Notes: generated by a model not told the origin, from the letters alone. Counted from the first letter of the stretch, positions 43,670 through 53,294 are shown. The stretch is 64,000 nt of DNA from Candidatus Handelsmanbacteria bacterium (GCA_016867395.1 VGJS01000014.1:1-64000), one strand, 5' to 3'. Numbers and translations are program-made.

Positions 43670-44959
43670 TCAGTGGACCAGAGCCAGCTTTTTGGACTGC
43701 GCACCCGCCGGCGTCTCTAGCCGGTACACGTAACTCCCCTAACCGGCGCGGCGGCCCTGCTAGTCGAGCCCCTCCCAGGTTGCGGCGTGTTGCCCGGCAG
43801 GCTGGGCCCCCTCTGCCAGCCGGCGCAACTGCCGGCCCAGCAGGTCGAAGATATTCAGCCGCACCAGAACCGGATCGGCCAGCTCATAGGTGATGTTGGC
43901 GGTGGGGTTGGCCGGATTGGGGTAGCTCTGGTTTAGACAAAATGCGGAGGGGCGCACCGCCGTCTCCTCTACCGCGGTGGGGGCCGGCGGGCTGATCCCT
44001 TCGAGGGCCCATGTATCATTAGTACCTGGTACCGCGGATCCCGCCCCAGGCAAAGACCACCATCCGCCCCTCGCCCTCCACGTACACCGCTACCGCCCCG
44101 TCCCGCTCCGGGGGGCGGGGCTCCCTTTGGGTTGAGCGACGCCCATGAGTTCATCCTTAAGTCAAAGGTTCACATCTCGTTGGTGCGCACCTGTTCTCCC
44201 AGGTTGCCCCCGAAGAGCAGGGCCCGGTGGTTTTAAGGGTCGTACACCTGGGCCGTGAACATCCGTCCGGGGGTCGCTGCTCCGGGGTCAGTTCGGTCTA
44301 AGTGTTGGCCGCAAAGTCGAAGGCCCAGATATCGTCCAGGGACCCGGAGCGCTGCCCTCCGTAGACGATCATCCGCCGCCCCCGGCGGTCATGACTGGCC
44401 GAGTGCAGGCAGCGCAGCCCTGGGCCTTCGCGCTCGAAGATCCGGGTCCGCGCCCCACTGCTTAGATCAACGCGCCAGGTATCGCCGAAGCGGCCCTCGT
44501 CGGTGAATCCGGCGAAGATGTCCATGCTCCCCGAAGCTGGGTCGGGGGCGCTATCCGTGCCGTAGCGCTTGTTGGGCTCCCCCCTGGCCAGCCGAAGTTC
44601 GGCCCAGACGCCCTGTCGCAGATCAAAAGCCCATAGGTCGTTTAAGAGCCCTTCGTCGCCCTGGGTCGTATACCGCGCTGGGGGCCAGGCGCGGCTGGGG
44701 CGTCGGTGGGCGGGGTGAGGTCAGCCCACTCCAGGGTGCACAGATCCAGGGCCCAGACAGCGTTGAGATTCCCCATAGGACTGATGCCGCCAAAGACCAC
44801 CAGCCGGTGGCCCTGCGGGTCGTAGACGGCCGTTGCCCGGCTGCGGTGGGGCGGGGCGGCCCCTCTGGTTCTTGGCTGCACCCACTCCTGGGCACCGGCA
44901 GCGCCGGGCAGCAGGATTAGCCCGAAGAGGAGCAAGAATCCTCGCACAGCGGTCTTCAT
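43670..44959 (-). pseudogene. Kelch-repeat exported protein with C-terminal sorting domain, degraded
   Basis: The 5' part (ATG 44959) has a signal peptide (FLLLFGLILLPGAAGAQEW) and Kelch repeats (VYDPQGHRLVVFGGISPMG). The frame breaks at 44642; further Kelch units (RRMIVYGGQRSGSLDDIWAF) lie in other frames. The 3' part has CLNQSYPNPANPTANITYEL, LLGRQLRRLAEG and the closing LETPAGAQSKKLALVH, typical of a C-terminal secretion/sorting domain, but crossed by stops near 43762 and 43740. Several stops and shifts make it a pseudogene. Confidence 0.82.
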
Positions 44960-45126
44960 CCTGCTGTACCTCCTTGTCCGAAGATGCCGTGCCTCAGCAA
45001 ACAGGCTTTTGGGGGATGCCCCAGCGCTGCGGCTGGTTTTCCGGTCGCTCCCGCCCCTGGTCTTGAGGCCCCGGCGGACTTAATGTAGTTTTGGGTCGGC
45101 CCGACCACCACCTCCAGGAGAAGCCC

Positions 45127-45942
45127 ATTAAAACCACCCTGACCCCCAAGCAGATCGCCCTGTACCGCCAGCAGGGTTTCATCGTCATCGAGGATTTTCT
45201 CTCCCCGGCCGAGTTGGAGACCTGGCGAGAAGCCGTGGACGAGTCCGTGACCCAGCGAGGCCGGCGCAAACTGGCCGGCCGCCAGGACTTGCAGTCGGGG
45301 GATTCTTTCTACGACCGCGTCTTCACCCAGCGCATCAATCTGTGGATGGACCACCCGGTAATGCGTCGGCTCATGCTCGACCCAGGCATCGGCAAGCTGG
45401 CCGCTGACCTCGAAGGCGTGGATGGCATCCGCATCTGGCACGACCAGACCCTGATCAAGGAGGCCTGGGCCAACCCCACGGCCTGGCATCTGGACAACCC
45501 ATACTGGTCCTTCTCCTCGCCCCACGCCATCAGCATCTGGGTGGCCCTCGACGACGTGACCTACGAGAACGGCTGCCTCTACTTCCTCCCTGGCTCCCAC
45601 CGCGAGGGCCGCTTCGAGAGCTGCGGCATCGGCGAAAATATGGCCGAGATCTTCAAGGTCTACCCCGAATGGGCCGAGCGCCGGGCCGTGGCCGCGCCCA
45701 TGAAGGCCGGCTCCTGTTCTTTCCACAACGGCCTCACCGCCCACGGGGCCGGGCCCAACATGACCCCGGGCCGGCGCCGGGCCATGACCTGCGCGTACAT
45801 GCCCGACGGCAGCACCTTCAACGGCCAGAAGAACGTGCTGCCCGAGGACTACCTGGGCAAGCTGAAACCCGGGGATGTTTTGGACTGGGACGAGCAGAAT
45901 CCGCTGATCTACCACCGGAGCAAACCCTGCGTCTCGGCTTGA
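45127..45942 (+). CDS. PhyH-family dioxygenase (possible ATT start)
   Basis: A 271-residue Fe(II)/2-oxoglutarate oxygenase. Fe ligands are His and Asp in TAWHLDNPYWSF and a distal His in NGLTAHGAGPN. The family start (KTTLTPKQIALYRQQGF) follows an ATT at 45127, with aggag six to seven bases upstream; no ATG is near. A TTG at 45091 is in frame but has no clear ribosome site. Either the gene uses the rare ATT codon or its start was mutated. It lies upstream of the Gfo/Idh/MocA genes and may oxidise the same substrate. Confidence 0.86.
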   Translation: MKTTLTPKQIALYRQQGFIVIEDFLSPAELETWREAVDESVTQRGRRKLAGRQDLQSGDSFYDRVFTQRINLWMDHPVMRRLMLDPGIGKLAADLEGVDGIRIWHDQTLIKEAWANPTAWHLDNPYWSFSSPHAISIWVALDDVTYENGCLYFLPGSHREGRFESCGIGENMAEIFKVYPEWAERRAVAAPMKAGSCSFHNGLTAHGAGPNMTPGRRRAMTCAYMPDGSTFNGQKNVLPEDYLGKLKPGDVLDWDEQNPLIYHRSKPCVSA

Positions 45943-46050
45943 CAAAGCGCACGGGGCTCCCTCAGGAGATGGGCCAGCCTCCCGAGTATCTCCTGATCCA
46001 GGGCCGTTCGCGCGAATTCCCGGGCTCTGTCTGACAAGAGAAAGGTCGCG

Positions 46051-47214
46051 ATGGAAAAGGTGAGGGTTGCCATCCTGGGTTGTGGGTCTCGCGGCAATGC
46101 ACACGGGGCGGCCTGGAAGCAACTGTTGGATGTGGATGTGGTGGCCCTGTGTGACATCGACCCGGAGCGGCTGCACGCCGCCGGGGAAAGGCTGGGGGTG
46201 GCGCGGCGCTACGCTGATTTAGAGGAGATGTTCGCGTGCGAAGACCTGGACGTGGTCAGCGTGCCTGCCCGGGCGGACTGGCATTTTCCGCTGGCCAGGG
46301 CCGTGCTGGAGCATGGGGTGAGCGCCGTGGTCGAGAAACCGATCACCCTCGACCTGCGCGAGGCGGACCAATTGGTGGATAGGGCAGGGGCCCAGGGCTG
46401 CCTGCTGGCCGTCCACCACCAGAACAGCGTTGGCCCGGTGCAGCAAAAGGCCAAGGCACTTCTCGCCGCCGGCGCGATCGGGGAATTGCGCTGTCTGCGC
46501 GGAGAATGCAAAGGGTACTACGGCGGCTTTGGCATGATGGAGACCGGGACACACATCCTGGACCAGATGCGCAACTTCGGCGGCGAGGTCGAATGGGTGC
46601 AGGCGCGTGTCACTGTGCGCGGCCGCGACATCGGCGCCCAGGACGTGGCCCAGGCGCCCCGCGGCCTGGGCCTGGTGGCCGGCGATCACGTCACCGCCTA
46701 TTACGCCTTCCGCAATGGCGTATACGGCACCATCGAGTCCTTTTACCGGCCCAAGCTCGAATCCCGTTTCTCGGGTGTGGACCTGATCGGCACCGAGGGA
46801 ATGCTCTGCTGGCGCACGGGCGGAAATGGCCTGTACCTGGTGAAGGAACCCATCGGCAACCTCATGGGCGGCGCCTCCTGGGAGGCGGTGTCCCTGAGCG
46901 AGGAGGACCGCCGGGTGCCGGGCACGGACCTGATCAGCGACGATTCCGGGGTCTGGATGGCCCAGGAAATGGTGAATGCACTGCGCCAGAAACGCGAACA
47001 CGCCTGTAACGGCGCAGCCGCCCGCACCGTGCTGGAGATGATCCTCGGCTGCTACACCTCGCACGCCTGCGGCGGGCGCGCCCAGCTACCGCTTTTGGAC
47101 CGCACCCACCCGCTCCAGCGCCTGTGCGAGGCCGCCGGGGTCCCGGTGCCCGAATTCCGGGTCTCGACGGACGCGGAGTTCCTCGCTGCCGAGTGGGCCC
47201 GATCGGGCAGGTGA
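46051..47214 (+). CDS. Gfo/Idh/MocA oxidoreductase 1
   Basis: A 387-residue NAD(P)-dependent oxidoreductase. N-terminal Rossmann domain: VRVAILGCGSRGNAHGAAW, and the conserved VVEKPITLDLREAD with catalytic-type Lys. The C-terminal domain carries GMMETGTHILDQMRNFGGEV. These enzymes oxidise the hydroxyl of a sugar, inositol or sugar acid. It has aagagaaagg upstream of the ATG. It is the first of three consecutive family members (gaps 10 and 51 bases), which suggests stepwise or parallel oxidation of related substrates. Confidence 0.93.
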   Translation: MEKVRVAILGCGSRGNAHGAAWKQLLDVDVVALCDIDPERLHAAGERLGVARRYADLEEMFACEDLDVVSVPARADWHFPLARAVLEHGVSAVVEKPITLDLREADQLVDRAGAQGCLLAVHHQNSVGPVQQKAKALLAAGAIGELRCLRGECKGYYGGFGMMETGTHILDQMRNFGGEVEWVQARVTVRGRDIGAQDVAQAPRGLGLVAGDHVTAYYAFRNGVYGTIESFYRPKLESRFSGVDLIGTEGMLCWRTGGNGLYLVKEPIGNLMGGASWEAVSLSEEDRRVPGTDLISDDSGVWMAQEMVNALRQKREHACNGAAARTVLEMILGCYTSHACGGRAQLPLLDRTHPLQRLCEAAGVPVPEFRVSTDAEFLAAEWARSGR

Positions 47215-47224
47215 GGCCCCCCTC

Positions 47225-48265
47225 GTGACCATCCGCCTCGGCATTCTGGGCGCCGCGCATTCACACCTGAGCGGCAAGGTGCAGGCCATCACCAGCGGGC
47301 AGGTGGAAGAGGTGGAACTCGCCGGCGCCTGGGAGTCCGACCCGGCGATCCGCGCCCGGCGCGAAGCCGACCCCATTTACGCCGGCCTGCGCTGGGTCCC
47401 GCGCGCCGAGGATTTGCTCGCCGACGACTCTATCCAGGGCATCGTCATCGACGGCGAGGTCTGGCAGTTCCTCGACCACACCCGCCAGGCCCTGCTGGCC
47501 GGCAAACACGTGTACCTCGAAAAGCCGGCTGGCCTCTCCCTCGCTGTGTACCGGGAGGTGCTCGACTTGGCCGCTGCCCGCCGGCTGGTGGTGCTGATGG
47601 CCTATCACTTCCGCAACAGCCCGCCCTTCCAACTCCTCTTTCGCCTGGCCGGCGAGCGCGTCCTGGGGGACATCTTCGCGGTGCGCGGCCGCATTGGCAA
47701 GCCAAAAGCCCACTACGACCGCTGGCTGGAGTCCATGCCCTATCCCGGCCATATCATGTTCGAGATGTGCGGCCACCTGATCGATCCGATGGTCGCCCTG
47801 CTCGGCCGGCCGCAGCGCGTCACGCCCTTCCTTCGCTCGGACTACCGACGGCCGCAAAGCGGCGAAGGCCCCATCCTCCTGCCGGCGCGCAACCTCCCCG
47901 GCGAGGACGCCGGGCGGCCCTTCATCGACAACAGCCTGGCGGTCTTCGAGTGGGAACGGACCATGGGGGTGGTGGAGTCCGCCGGCATGGAGGTGTGCGC
48001 CACCCGCCGCTTCGAGGTGTTGGGCACCCGCGGCACCTTTGTCGTCGAGCCGCCCGGCGGGACCCAGGCGCGGCTGTGCCTGGAGGAGGCCACCGCCGGG
48101 TTTCAGCAGGGCTGGCAGGTCGTGGATGGGAGTCCCTGGACCGCTTTTGCCCAGGACCTGCGCGATTTGGCGGCGGCGATCCGGGGCGAGCGTATGCCCC
48201 AGTTCGGCCCGGACCACGATTTCGTCGTCCAGGAGACCCTGCTGCGGGCAGCCGGCGCCCGCTGA
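47225..48265 (+). CDS. Gfo/Idh/MocA oxidoreductase 2
   Basis: A 346-residue member. It starts GTG and reads TIRLGILGAAHSHLSGKVQA, an AHSH-type variant of the nucleotide loop, with VYLEKPAGLSLAVYREVLDL around the catalytic Lys and MFEMCGHLIDPMVALLGRP in the C-terminal domain. The altered loop marks it as a different subfamily from its neighbours. It starts ten bases after the first gene. Confidence 0.92.
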   Translation: MTIRLGILGAAHSHLSGKVQAITSGQVEEVELAGAWESDPAIRARREADPIYAGLRWVPRAEDLLADDSIQGIVIDGEVWQFLDHTRQALLAGKHVYLEKPAGLSLAVYREVLDLAAARRLVVLMAYHFRNSPPFQLLFRLAGERVLGDIFAVRGRIGKPKAHYDRWLESMPYPGHIMFEMCGHLIDPMVALLGRPQRVTPFLRSDYRRPQSGEGPILLPARNLPGEDAGRPFIDNSLAVFEWERTMGVVESAGMEVCATRRFEVLGTRGTFVVEPPGGTQARLCLEEATAGFQQGWQVVDGSPWTAFAQDLRDLAAAIRGERMPQFGPDHDFVVQETLLRAAGAR

Positions 48266-48316
48266 ACCTTCGACCCCTTTTCCGACACCCTCACCCTTTC
48301 GTTGAGCAGACTAACA

Positions 48317-49267
48317 ATGACCCAGCTGCGGGTGGCGCTCATCGGCTGCGGCGCCAGAGGACGAGGTCACCTGAAGACGCTCGGGAAGTTCGCGGATGTG
48401 GAAGTGGCCGCCCTGTGCGACCCTGTGGCCGCGGCGCGCGATGCCGCCGGGGAAGCCTTTGGCATCGGGCTTCGATACGAAACCGTGGACGAATTGCTCG
48501 ACCAGGTGCAACTCGACGCAGTCTTTGTCGCCACCCCGGCCCACCTGAACGGGCCGGCCGCGCTCCAGTGCCTGCAACGCGGCCTCCATACGCTGCTGGA
48601 GAAGCCGCCGGGTATGCGCGTAGCCGAGACCCGGCAGCTGCAGGAGACCGCGGTGCAGACCGGCGCTAAGGCGATGGTGGGCTGGAATCGCCGCTTTCAT
48701 CCGCTCATCGTCCAGGCGCGGGAGGCGGTCGAGGCGCAGGGGGCGATCACCCAACTGGTGGGCGAGTTCCACAAGAGCATGGCGGCACTCGCAGGGTCCG
48801 GGCGTTTCCCCGAGATCGTCATGGACAACATGCTGCTGGAAACCCCCATTCACGCCATCGACGTGGTCCGGGCCATGGCCGGGGCCGAGGTCCGCGAGGT
48901 CCACGCCATCACCCGACGCGCCATCTCGCGCTACAAAGACGTATACGCCGCGCTGGTGCTTTTCGAGAATGGCTGCGTGGCGCAACTGACCGCCAATTAC
49001 ACCACCGGTGCGCGCCTGGAACGCTATGAGATCCACGGCCAGGGTGTCTCCGCTTATCTGGAGGGGGTCTCGCAGGGCACCCTCGTCTCCCAGGGAGAGA
49101 CGCTCGCGTTGAGTGACGAGGGAGACGGGGGCATGTACGCGCAGACGCGTTTCTTCCTCGACTGCGTGAAGGAGGACCGCCCCATCGGACTGCCTGCCGC
49201 CAACCTCGACGAGGCGATCAAGACCATGGCTTTGGCCGAGGCGATCCTGAGCGGCGTCCGGGATTAG
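48317..49267 (+). CDS. Gfo/Idh/MocA oxidoreductase 3
   Basis: A 316-residue member. It reads MTQLRVALIGCGARGRGHLK, with TLLEKPPGMRVAETRQLQ around the catalytic Lys and MLLETPIHAIDVVRAMAGAE in the C-terminal domain. The ATG at 48317 is preferred to the TTG at 48302. It is convergent with hrpB (11-base gap). Confidence 0.92.
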   Translation: MTQLRVALIGCGARGRGHLKTLGKFADVEVAALCDPVAAARDAAGEAFGIGLRYETVDELLDQVQLDAVFVATPAHLNGPAALQCLQRGLHTLLEKPPGMRVAETRQLQETAVQTGAKAMVGWNRRFHPLIVQAREAVEAQGAITQLVGEFHKSMAALAGSGRFPEIVMDNMLLETPIHAIDVVRAMAGAEVREVHAITRRAISRYKDVYAALVLFENGCVAQLTANYTTGARLERYEIHGQGVSAYLEGVSQGTLVSQGETLALSDEGDGGMYAQTRFFLDCVKEDRPIGLPAANLDEAIKTMALAEAILSGVRD

Positions 49268-49277
49268 CACAGATCCC

Positions 49278-51782
49278 TCAGCGCCACTCGTGCTTGGGGT
49301 AGCGCCGGCGCAGTTCCTTTTTCAGCTCGGGGTAGGTGTTCTGCCAGAAGCTGGCCAGGTCGTCGGTGACCTGCAGCGGGCGGAAATGGGGCCCCAGGAT
49401 CTCCAAGAGCACCCGCTGCCGGCCCCCGGCCACGGTGGGGCTTTCGCGCACGTCGTACAACTCCTGGATCTTGGCCCGGCCCCTGGGCGGGGCGTCGGCC
49501 TGGTACTCGAGTTTGAGGCAGTGGCCGTTGCTCAGTTGCAGCCGCGTGGGCGCCATCTGCTCGACGAACTGCTGCTCCTGCCAAGAAAGCGCCCCCTGCA
49601 CGGCGGGCAGGCAGGCCCGCTCGCGGATCTGGCTGTACCGGGTAGCCCCAGAGACGATCTCGTGCAGGATCACCCGCAACTCCTCCAGTGTATAGGCCAA
49701 CAGTTCCCGCTCTGGGAACCAGGCGGCCACCGAGCGCGCCCGCGCCAGCCACTGCTCCACGCCCTGATCCCACCTCTCCAGCACCAATTCGCCGGCCTCG
49801 ATGCGCTCCACTAGAATCTCGGCGGCCGCTGCCGGGTCGGACTTGGGCAACACCCGCTCCTCGTATACCAGCCCCTCGAAGCTGCGCCGTTCTCGCTGCT
49901 CTACGGCCCGCATCTCGCTGTTCCACACCGTTTCCACCCGCACCTCCACCCGTCCCTCCTCCACCTCCTCCAGCCACCCGGGCTCGATGGCGCTGGCCAG
50001 GGAGAGCACGGTCCTCACCCCGCCACCGGTCTCCACCTCGCGCACCTCGGCGGCCACCAGCATCCGGGCGGGCCGCGCCACGCTCTGCCGGTCCAGCTCC
50101 ACCCGCCGCTGCCCGGCCAGAGCGCAGTTGAGGCTGTCGGGGTCGCGGTGCAGGGCCACCTGGTCGTAAAAGGCGGCGATCAGGCACTTGCTCAACTCCT
50201 CGGTCTGACCTCGGGTCTCGGATGATAGCCCTGCTTTCCGGCACAGGTCGCGGTACTGGCGGCAGACCTGATCCACCTCGCGGCCTGCCTGGGCATTGAG
50301 CCCCAACTCCGCGCACCGCTGCGCCTCGAAGCGGGCCTGTTTCGCCTTCTCGAATCCGCGCTCCCGCACCTCCAGATCCGAGGGGTACGCCTCGTCGCTC
50401 TGGGTGTACTGGGGGCGCAGGGGCTGGGTCAAAATGTCGCGCTCGCCCAAGAGCGCGGCCCAAACCAGGGCCCGGCCCAGGCACTGGCGCCGGTGGGCCT
50501 CGACCAGCAGGCGCGAGAGGCGGGGGTGCATGGGGAAGGCGGCCAGTTGCCGGCCCAGCGGGGTAAGCTGCTGCTCGGCGTCGAGTGCTCCAAATCCCCG
50601 TAGCAGGCGATGGGCGCGGGCTAGGGCCAAATCCTGAGGCGGCTCCAGCCACTCCAACCCGCCAAACTCCAGCCCCATCTCCTTTAGTTGCAGCAGCGGC
50701 TCGGCAAGGTCCACCCGCTGGATCTCCGGGGTGGAATGGCTGGGACGGGCGTGGTGCTCGGCCTCGGACCACAGCCGGGTACAGGTGCCCGGCGACGTGC
50801 GACCGGCCCGGCCCTGCCGCTGGTCGGCCGAAGCCCGGCTGATCCCCTCGACCATCAGCACGTTGATGCCGCGCCGCGGATCGTGGCGATGCACCCGGGC
50901 CAGGCCGCTGTCGATGACGTGGCGGACGCCCGGAATGGTGATGGAGGTCTCGGCCACGTTGGTGGCCACGATCACCTTGCGGCGGTCCGCCGGGCGCAGG
51001 GCCAGGTCCTGCTGGTCGGGAGGCAAGGTGCCGTGCAGGGGGAGGAAGAGCAGCTCCTCGTTCCAGCGCAGCTGCTGACAGGACTGGATGGTGCGGCGGA
51101 TCTCGTACGCCCCGGGCATGAAGACCAGCACCTCGCCCTCGGTCCCGCCATCGAGCAGCAGGCGCAGGGCACGGGCGGCCTGGTCCCAGACGGGTTCCTG
51201 GGCGGGGCGGGGCAGGTAGCGGGTTTCAACCGGGTGTGCGCGTCCGTGGGCCTCGACCACCGGGCACCCCAGGTAGCCCGCCACGGCACGGGTTTCCAGA
51301 GTGGCCGACATCACCATCAGCCTCAGCTCGGGCCGGCGGGTCTGCTGCAGCCTGCGGGTCAGAGCCAGGGCCAGGTCGAGGGCCAGGCTGCGCTCGTGGA
51401 ATTCGTCCAGCACCACCGCGCCCACCCCGCGCAAAGCGGGTTCGTTCTGGATCAGGCGCAGGAAGATGCCTTCGGTGAGGAAGCGGATGCGGGTGCGCGA
51501 GCCGATGCGTCTTTCGAAGCGGGTCTGGTACCCGACCTCCTCGCCCAGTTCGGTCCCCAGCTCCTCGGCCACGCGGGAAGCCACCCAGCGGGCGGCCAGC
51601 CGGCGGGGCTGCAGCACCAGGATCTGCCCGTCCACTGCGCCGCTGCGGGCGATGAGCTGCGGCACCTGGGTGGTCTTGCCCGAGCCCGTGGGCGCGCTGA
51701 GTACCAGGCGGTTGGCCTGGTGCAGGTGCACGGTGAGCTGCGTTTCGACTTCGAGGATGGGCAGGGGTGAGGCCGTGGTCAT
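49278..51782 (-). CDS. hrpB: ATP-dependent helicase HrpB
   Basis: A DEAH-type RNA/DNA helicase, 834 residues. It has Walker A SAPTGSGKTTQVPQL, Walker B variant DEFHERSLAL (DEFH), SATLETRAVA (motif III), VATNVAETSITIPG and QRQGRAGR (motif VI), then the helicase-associated and HrpB C-terminal domains (ending LKKELRRRYPKHEWR). The start at 51782 gives the usual family N terminus; the longer frame to 51932 overlaps the promoter of the divergent DUF433 gene. The cellular role of HrpB is poorly defined. Confidence 0.96.
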   Translation of the reverse strand: MTTASPLPILEVETQLTVHLHQANRLVLSAPTGSGKTTQVPQLIARSGAVDGQILVLQPRRLAARWVASRVAEELGTELGEEVGYQTRFERRIGSRTRIRFLTEGIFLRLIQNEPALRGVGAVVLDEFHERSLALDLALALTRRLQQTRRPELRLMVMSATLETRAVAGYLGCPVVEAHGRAHPVETRYLPRPAQEPVWDQAARALRLLLDGGTEGEVLVFMPGAYEIRRTIQSCQQLRWNEELLFLPLHGTLPPDQQDLALRPADRRKVIVATNVAETSITIPGVRHVIDSGLARVHRHDPRRGINVLMVEGISRASADQRQGRAGRTSPGTCTRLWSEAEHHARPSHSTPEIQRVDLAEPLLQLKEMGLEFGGLEWLEPPQDLALARAHRLLRGFGALDAEQQLTPLGRQLAAFPMHPRLSRLLVEAHRRQCLGRALVWAALLGERDILTQPLRPQYTQSDEAYPSDLEVRERGFEKAKQARFEAQRCAELGLNAQAGREVDQVCRQYRDLCRKAGLSSETRGQTEELSKCLIAAFYDQVALHRDPDSLNCALAGQRRVELDRQSVARPARMLVAAEVREVETGGGVRTVLSLASAIEPGWLEEVEEGRVEVRVETVWNSEMRAVEQRERRSFEGLVYEERVLPKSDPAAAAEILVERIEAGELVLERWDQGVEQWLARARSVAAWFPERELLAYTLEELRVILHEIVSGATRYSQIRERACLPAVQGALSWQEQQFVEQMAPTRLQLSNGHCLKLEYQADAPPRGRAKIQELYDVRESPTVAGGRQRVLLEILGPHFRPLQVTDDLASFWQNTYPELKKELRRRYPKHEWR

Positions 51783-51854
51783 GTAGTAAAAGTAAGGGGC
51801 CTGGGGTATATTGAGAATAGATGTTGAGTCATGCCATTGACCCCTGGAGGATTT

Positions 51855-52094
51855 ATGACCAGAGATGAACTCTTGGCGAGGATCTCTATCAACCCGAACA
51901 TCTGTTTCAATAAGCCCTGTATTCGCGGCCACCGCCTCTGGGTTTTTCTGGTCCTCGACCTACTCCCCAGCGGGATGTCCACCCAGGAACTCCTCGCCGA
52001 ATACTCTGGATTCGAAGAGGCCGATGTACGGGCCTGTATCGCGTGTAGCGCGGAGCTGTCGCGGGAGCAGTACTTGGAGGTTTCTGTGGGGTAG
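51855..52094 (+). CDS. DUF433 antitoxin
   Basis: A 79-residue protein of the DUF433 family with ISINPNICFNKPCIRGHRLW and LLAEYSGFEEADVRACIACS, a winged-helix-type antitoxin that usually precedes a DUF5615 PIN-like toxin. ggagg lies six bases before the ATG at 51855; an earlier ATG (51831) is not needed. Its toxin partner is truncated (next entry), so this appears to be an orphan. Confidence 0.87.
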   Translation: MTRDELLARISINPNICFNKPCIRGHRLWVFLVLDLLPSGMSTQELLAEYSGFEEADVRACIACSAELSREQYLEVSVG

Positions 52095-52099
52095 GGGTG

Positions 52100-52147
52100 G
52101 TGGAACTGAAGCTGGGTGAAACCCTCGGAGAGCAAGCCGCTACACTC
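52100..52147 (+). pseudogene. N-terminal stub of a DUF5615 PIN-like toxin
   Basis: A GTG five bases after the DUF433 stop opens a frame reading [16 protein letters not shown], which resembles the usual LKLDENLG-type start of DUF5615 toxins (with the conserved Asp changed to Gly). After about 16 codons the sequence runs into the 3' end of the convergent FKBP gene, so the rest is lost. Confidence 0.5.
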
Positions 52148-52946
52148 ACCGCACCCGGAGCAACTCCACTTCAAAGCTTAGCGTGGCGTTGGGCGGGATC
52201 ACCCCGCCAGCCCCGCGCGCCCCGTAGCCCAGCTCGGGGGGGATGATCAGGCGGGCCTTGCCGCCCTGGCGCATCATGGCGATGCCCTCGTCCCAGCCGG
52301 CGATCACCCGGCCCCGGCCCAGCACGAACTGCAGCGGCTCGCCCCGGTCGAGGGAGCTGTCGAACTTGGTGCCATCCTCCAGCCAGCCAGTGTAATGGGT
52401 CTCGACCACGTCTCCGGCCTGGGGCGCCGGCCCGGTGCCGCTCACGATGTCGATGAAGTGCAGACCGCTGGCCGTGACCGTGTCGCGCAGGGCAGTGGGT
52501 GTATCCACGGGCACTTGTGTTTGCTCTTGAGGCTCTAGAGCCGCTACCGCAGTCGCGATGAAATCCGCCGTACTGTTAGAACCCAGTACATGTGCGTGAA
52601 CCTTCACTAACCCTTCCTCATCACCCAGGGTGAGCCAAGTAGATGCGTAACCTCCCGAAGTAGTTACCGCGCTCTCAACTGACAACTTACCTTTCCCCTC
52701 AGTTATCTCGAAGTCAACACGGTGGTTGGTAACCAGGGTCCCGCGAGAACTCGTTACTATAACTACCAAAGGATCGGCTAGTGTTTCACCCAACCGACCT
52801 TCCTGTTCGTTACCCGAAACTCGAGCGATAGTCAGTTCCTCGTCTGTTGAAGAGGGATTTCTCCCGCCACAACCTTCTACCAGCAATAAAACTAGGGTAT
52901 ATACCAATCCCCTCTGTGCCCCATTCAACCGTGCAGCGCCAGCCAT
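52146..52946 (-). CDS. FKBP-type peptidyl-prolyl isomerase lipoprotein with Ig-like domain
   Basis: A 266-residue lipoprotein: signal peptide with lipobox LLVEGC (Cys26), an Ig-like beta domain (about 45-145; [20 protein letters not shown]) and a C-terminal FKBP domain (about 160-266; [40 protein letters not shown]). It should assist folding of exported proteins. The first half of the gene is clearly AT-richer than the FKBP half, suggesting a recent domain join. The start at 52946 gives the shortest signal peptide; it overlaps the cupin stop. Confidence 0.88.
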   Translation of the reverse strand: MAGAARLNGAQRGLVYTLVLLLVEGCGGRNPSSTDEELTIARVSGNEQEGRLGETLADPLVVIVTSSRGTLVTNHRVDFEITEGKGKLSVESAVTTSGGYASTWLTLGDEEGLVKVHAHVLGSNSTADFIATAVAALEPQEQTQVPVDTPTALRDTVTASGLHFIDIVSGTGPAPQAGDVVETHYTGWLEDGTKFDSSLDRGEPLQFVLGRGRVIAGWDEGIAMMRQGGKARLIIPPELGYGARGAGGVIPPNATLSFEVELLRVR

Positions 52947-53254
52947 ATCGTCTCCTCGTCCGGGTCGGTCCATTCCACTCGGTGCCGGCAGTGCGCCGGG
53001 ATGTGGATGTAGTCGCCTTTCTTCATCTCCATCACCTCTGTCTCGCCCTCAAAAAATAGCCGCGCCCCACCCTTCACCACCAGCAACCACTCCTCCCGCG
53101 CCTGATCGTACCACTGCCCCTTGGGAGTGGTGTGTCCCCGCGAGACAATCCGCTCCAGGGTGAAGCCCGGCCGCTGCACCAGGGTCTCGAACAACTCCTC
53201 GGCCAAGTGCGCCGGGATCTCGGCCAGCAGGTTCTTCACTTCAGGTGCGCCCAC
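52925..53254 (-). CDS. Cupin-domain protein
   Basis: A 109-residue single-domain cupin with [20 protein letters not shown] and [20 protein letters not shown], giving the usual metal-binding His/Glu set. The product may be a small sugar-binding or isomerase-like protein. It overlaps the start of the FKBP gene downstream, so the two are coupled. Confidence 0.85.
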   Translation of the reverse strand: MGAPEVKNLLAEIPAHLAEELFETLVQRPGFTLERIVSRGHTTPKGQWYDQAREEWLLVVKGGARLFFEGETEVMEMKKGDYIHIPAHCRHRVEWTDPDEETIWLALHG

Positions 53255-53294
53255 CTTCAGTCCTCAGGAAGCCCGCAGTGGCGGAGATACAGCC

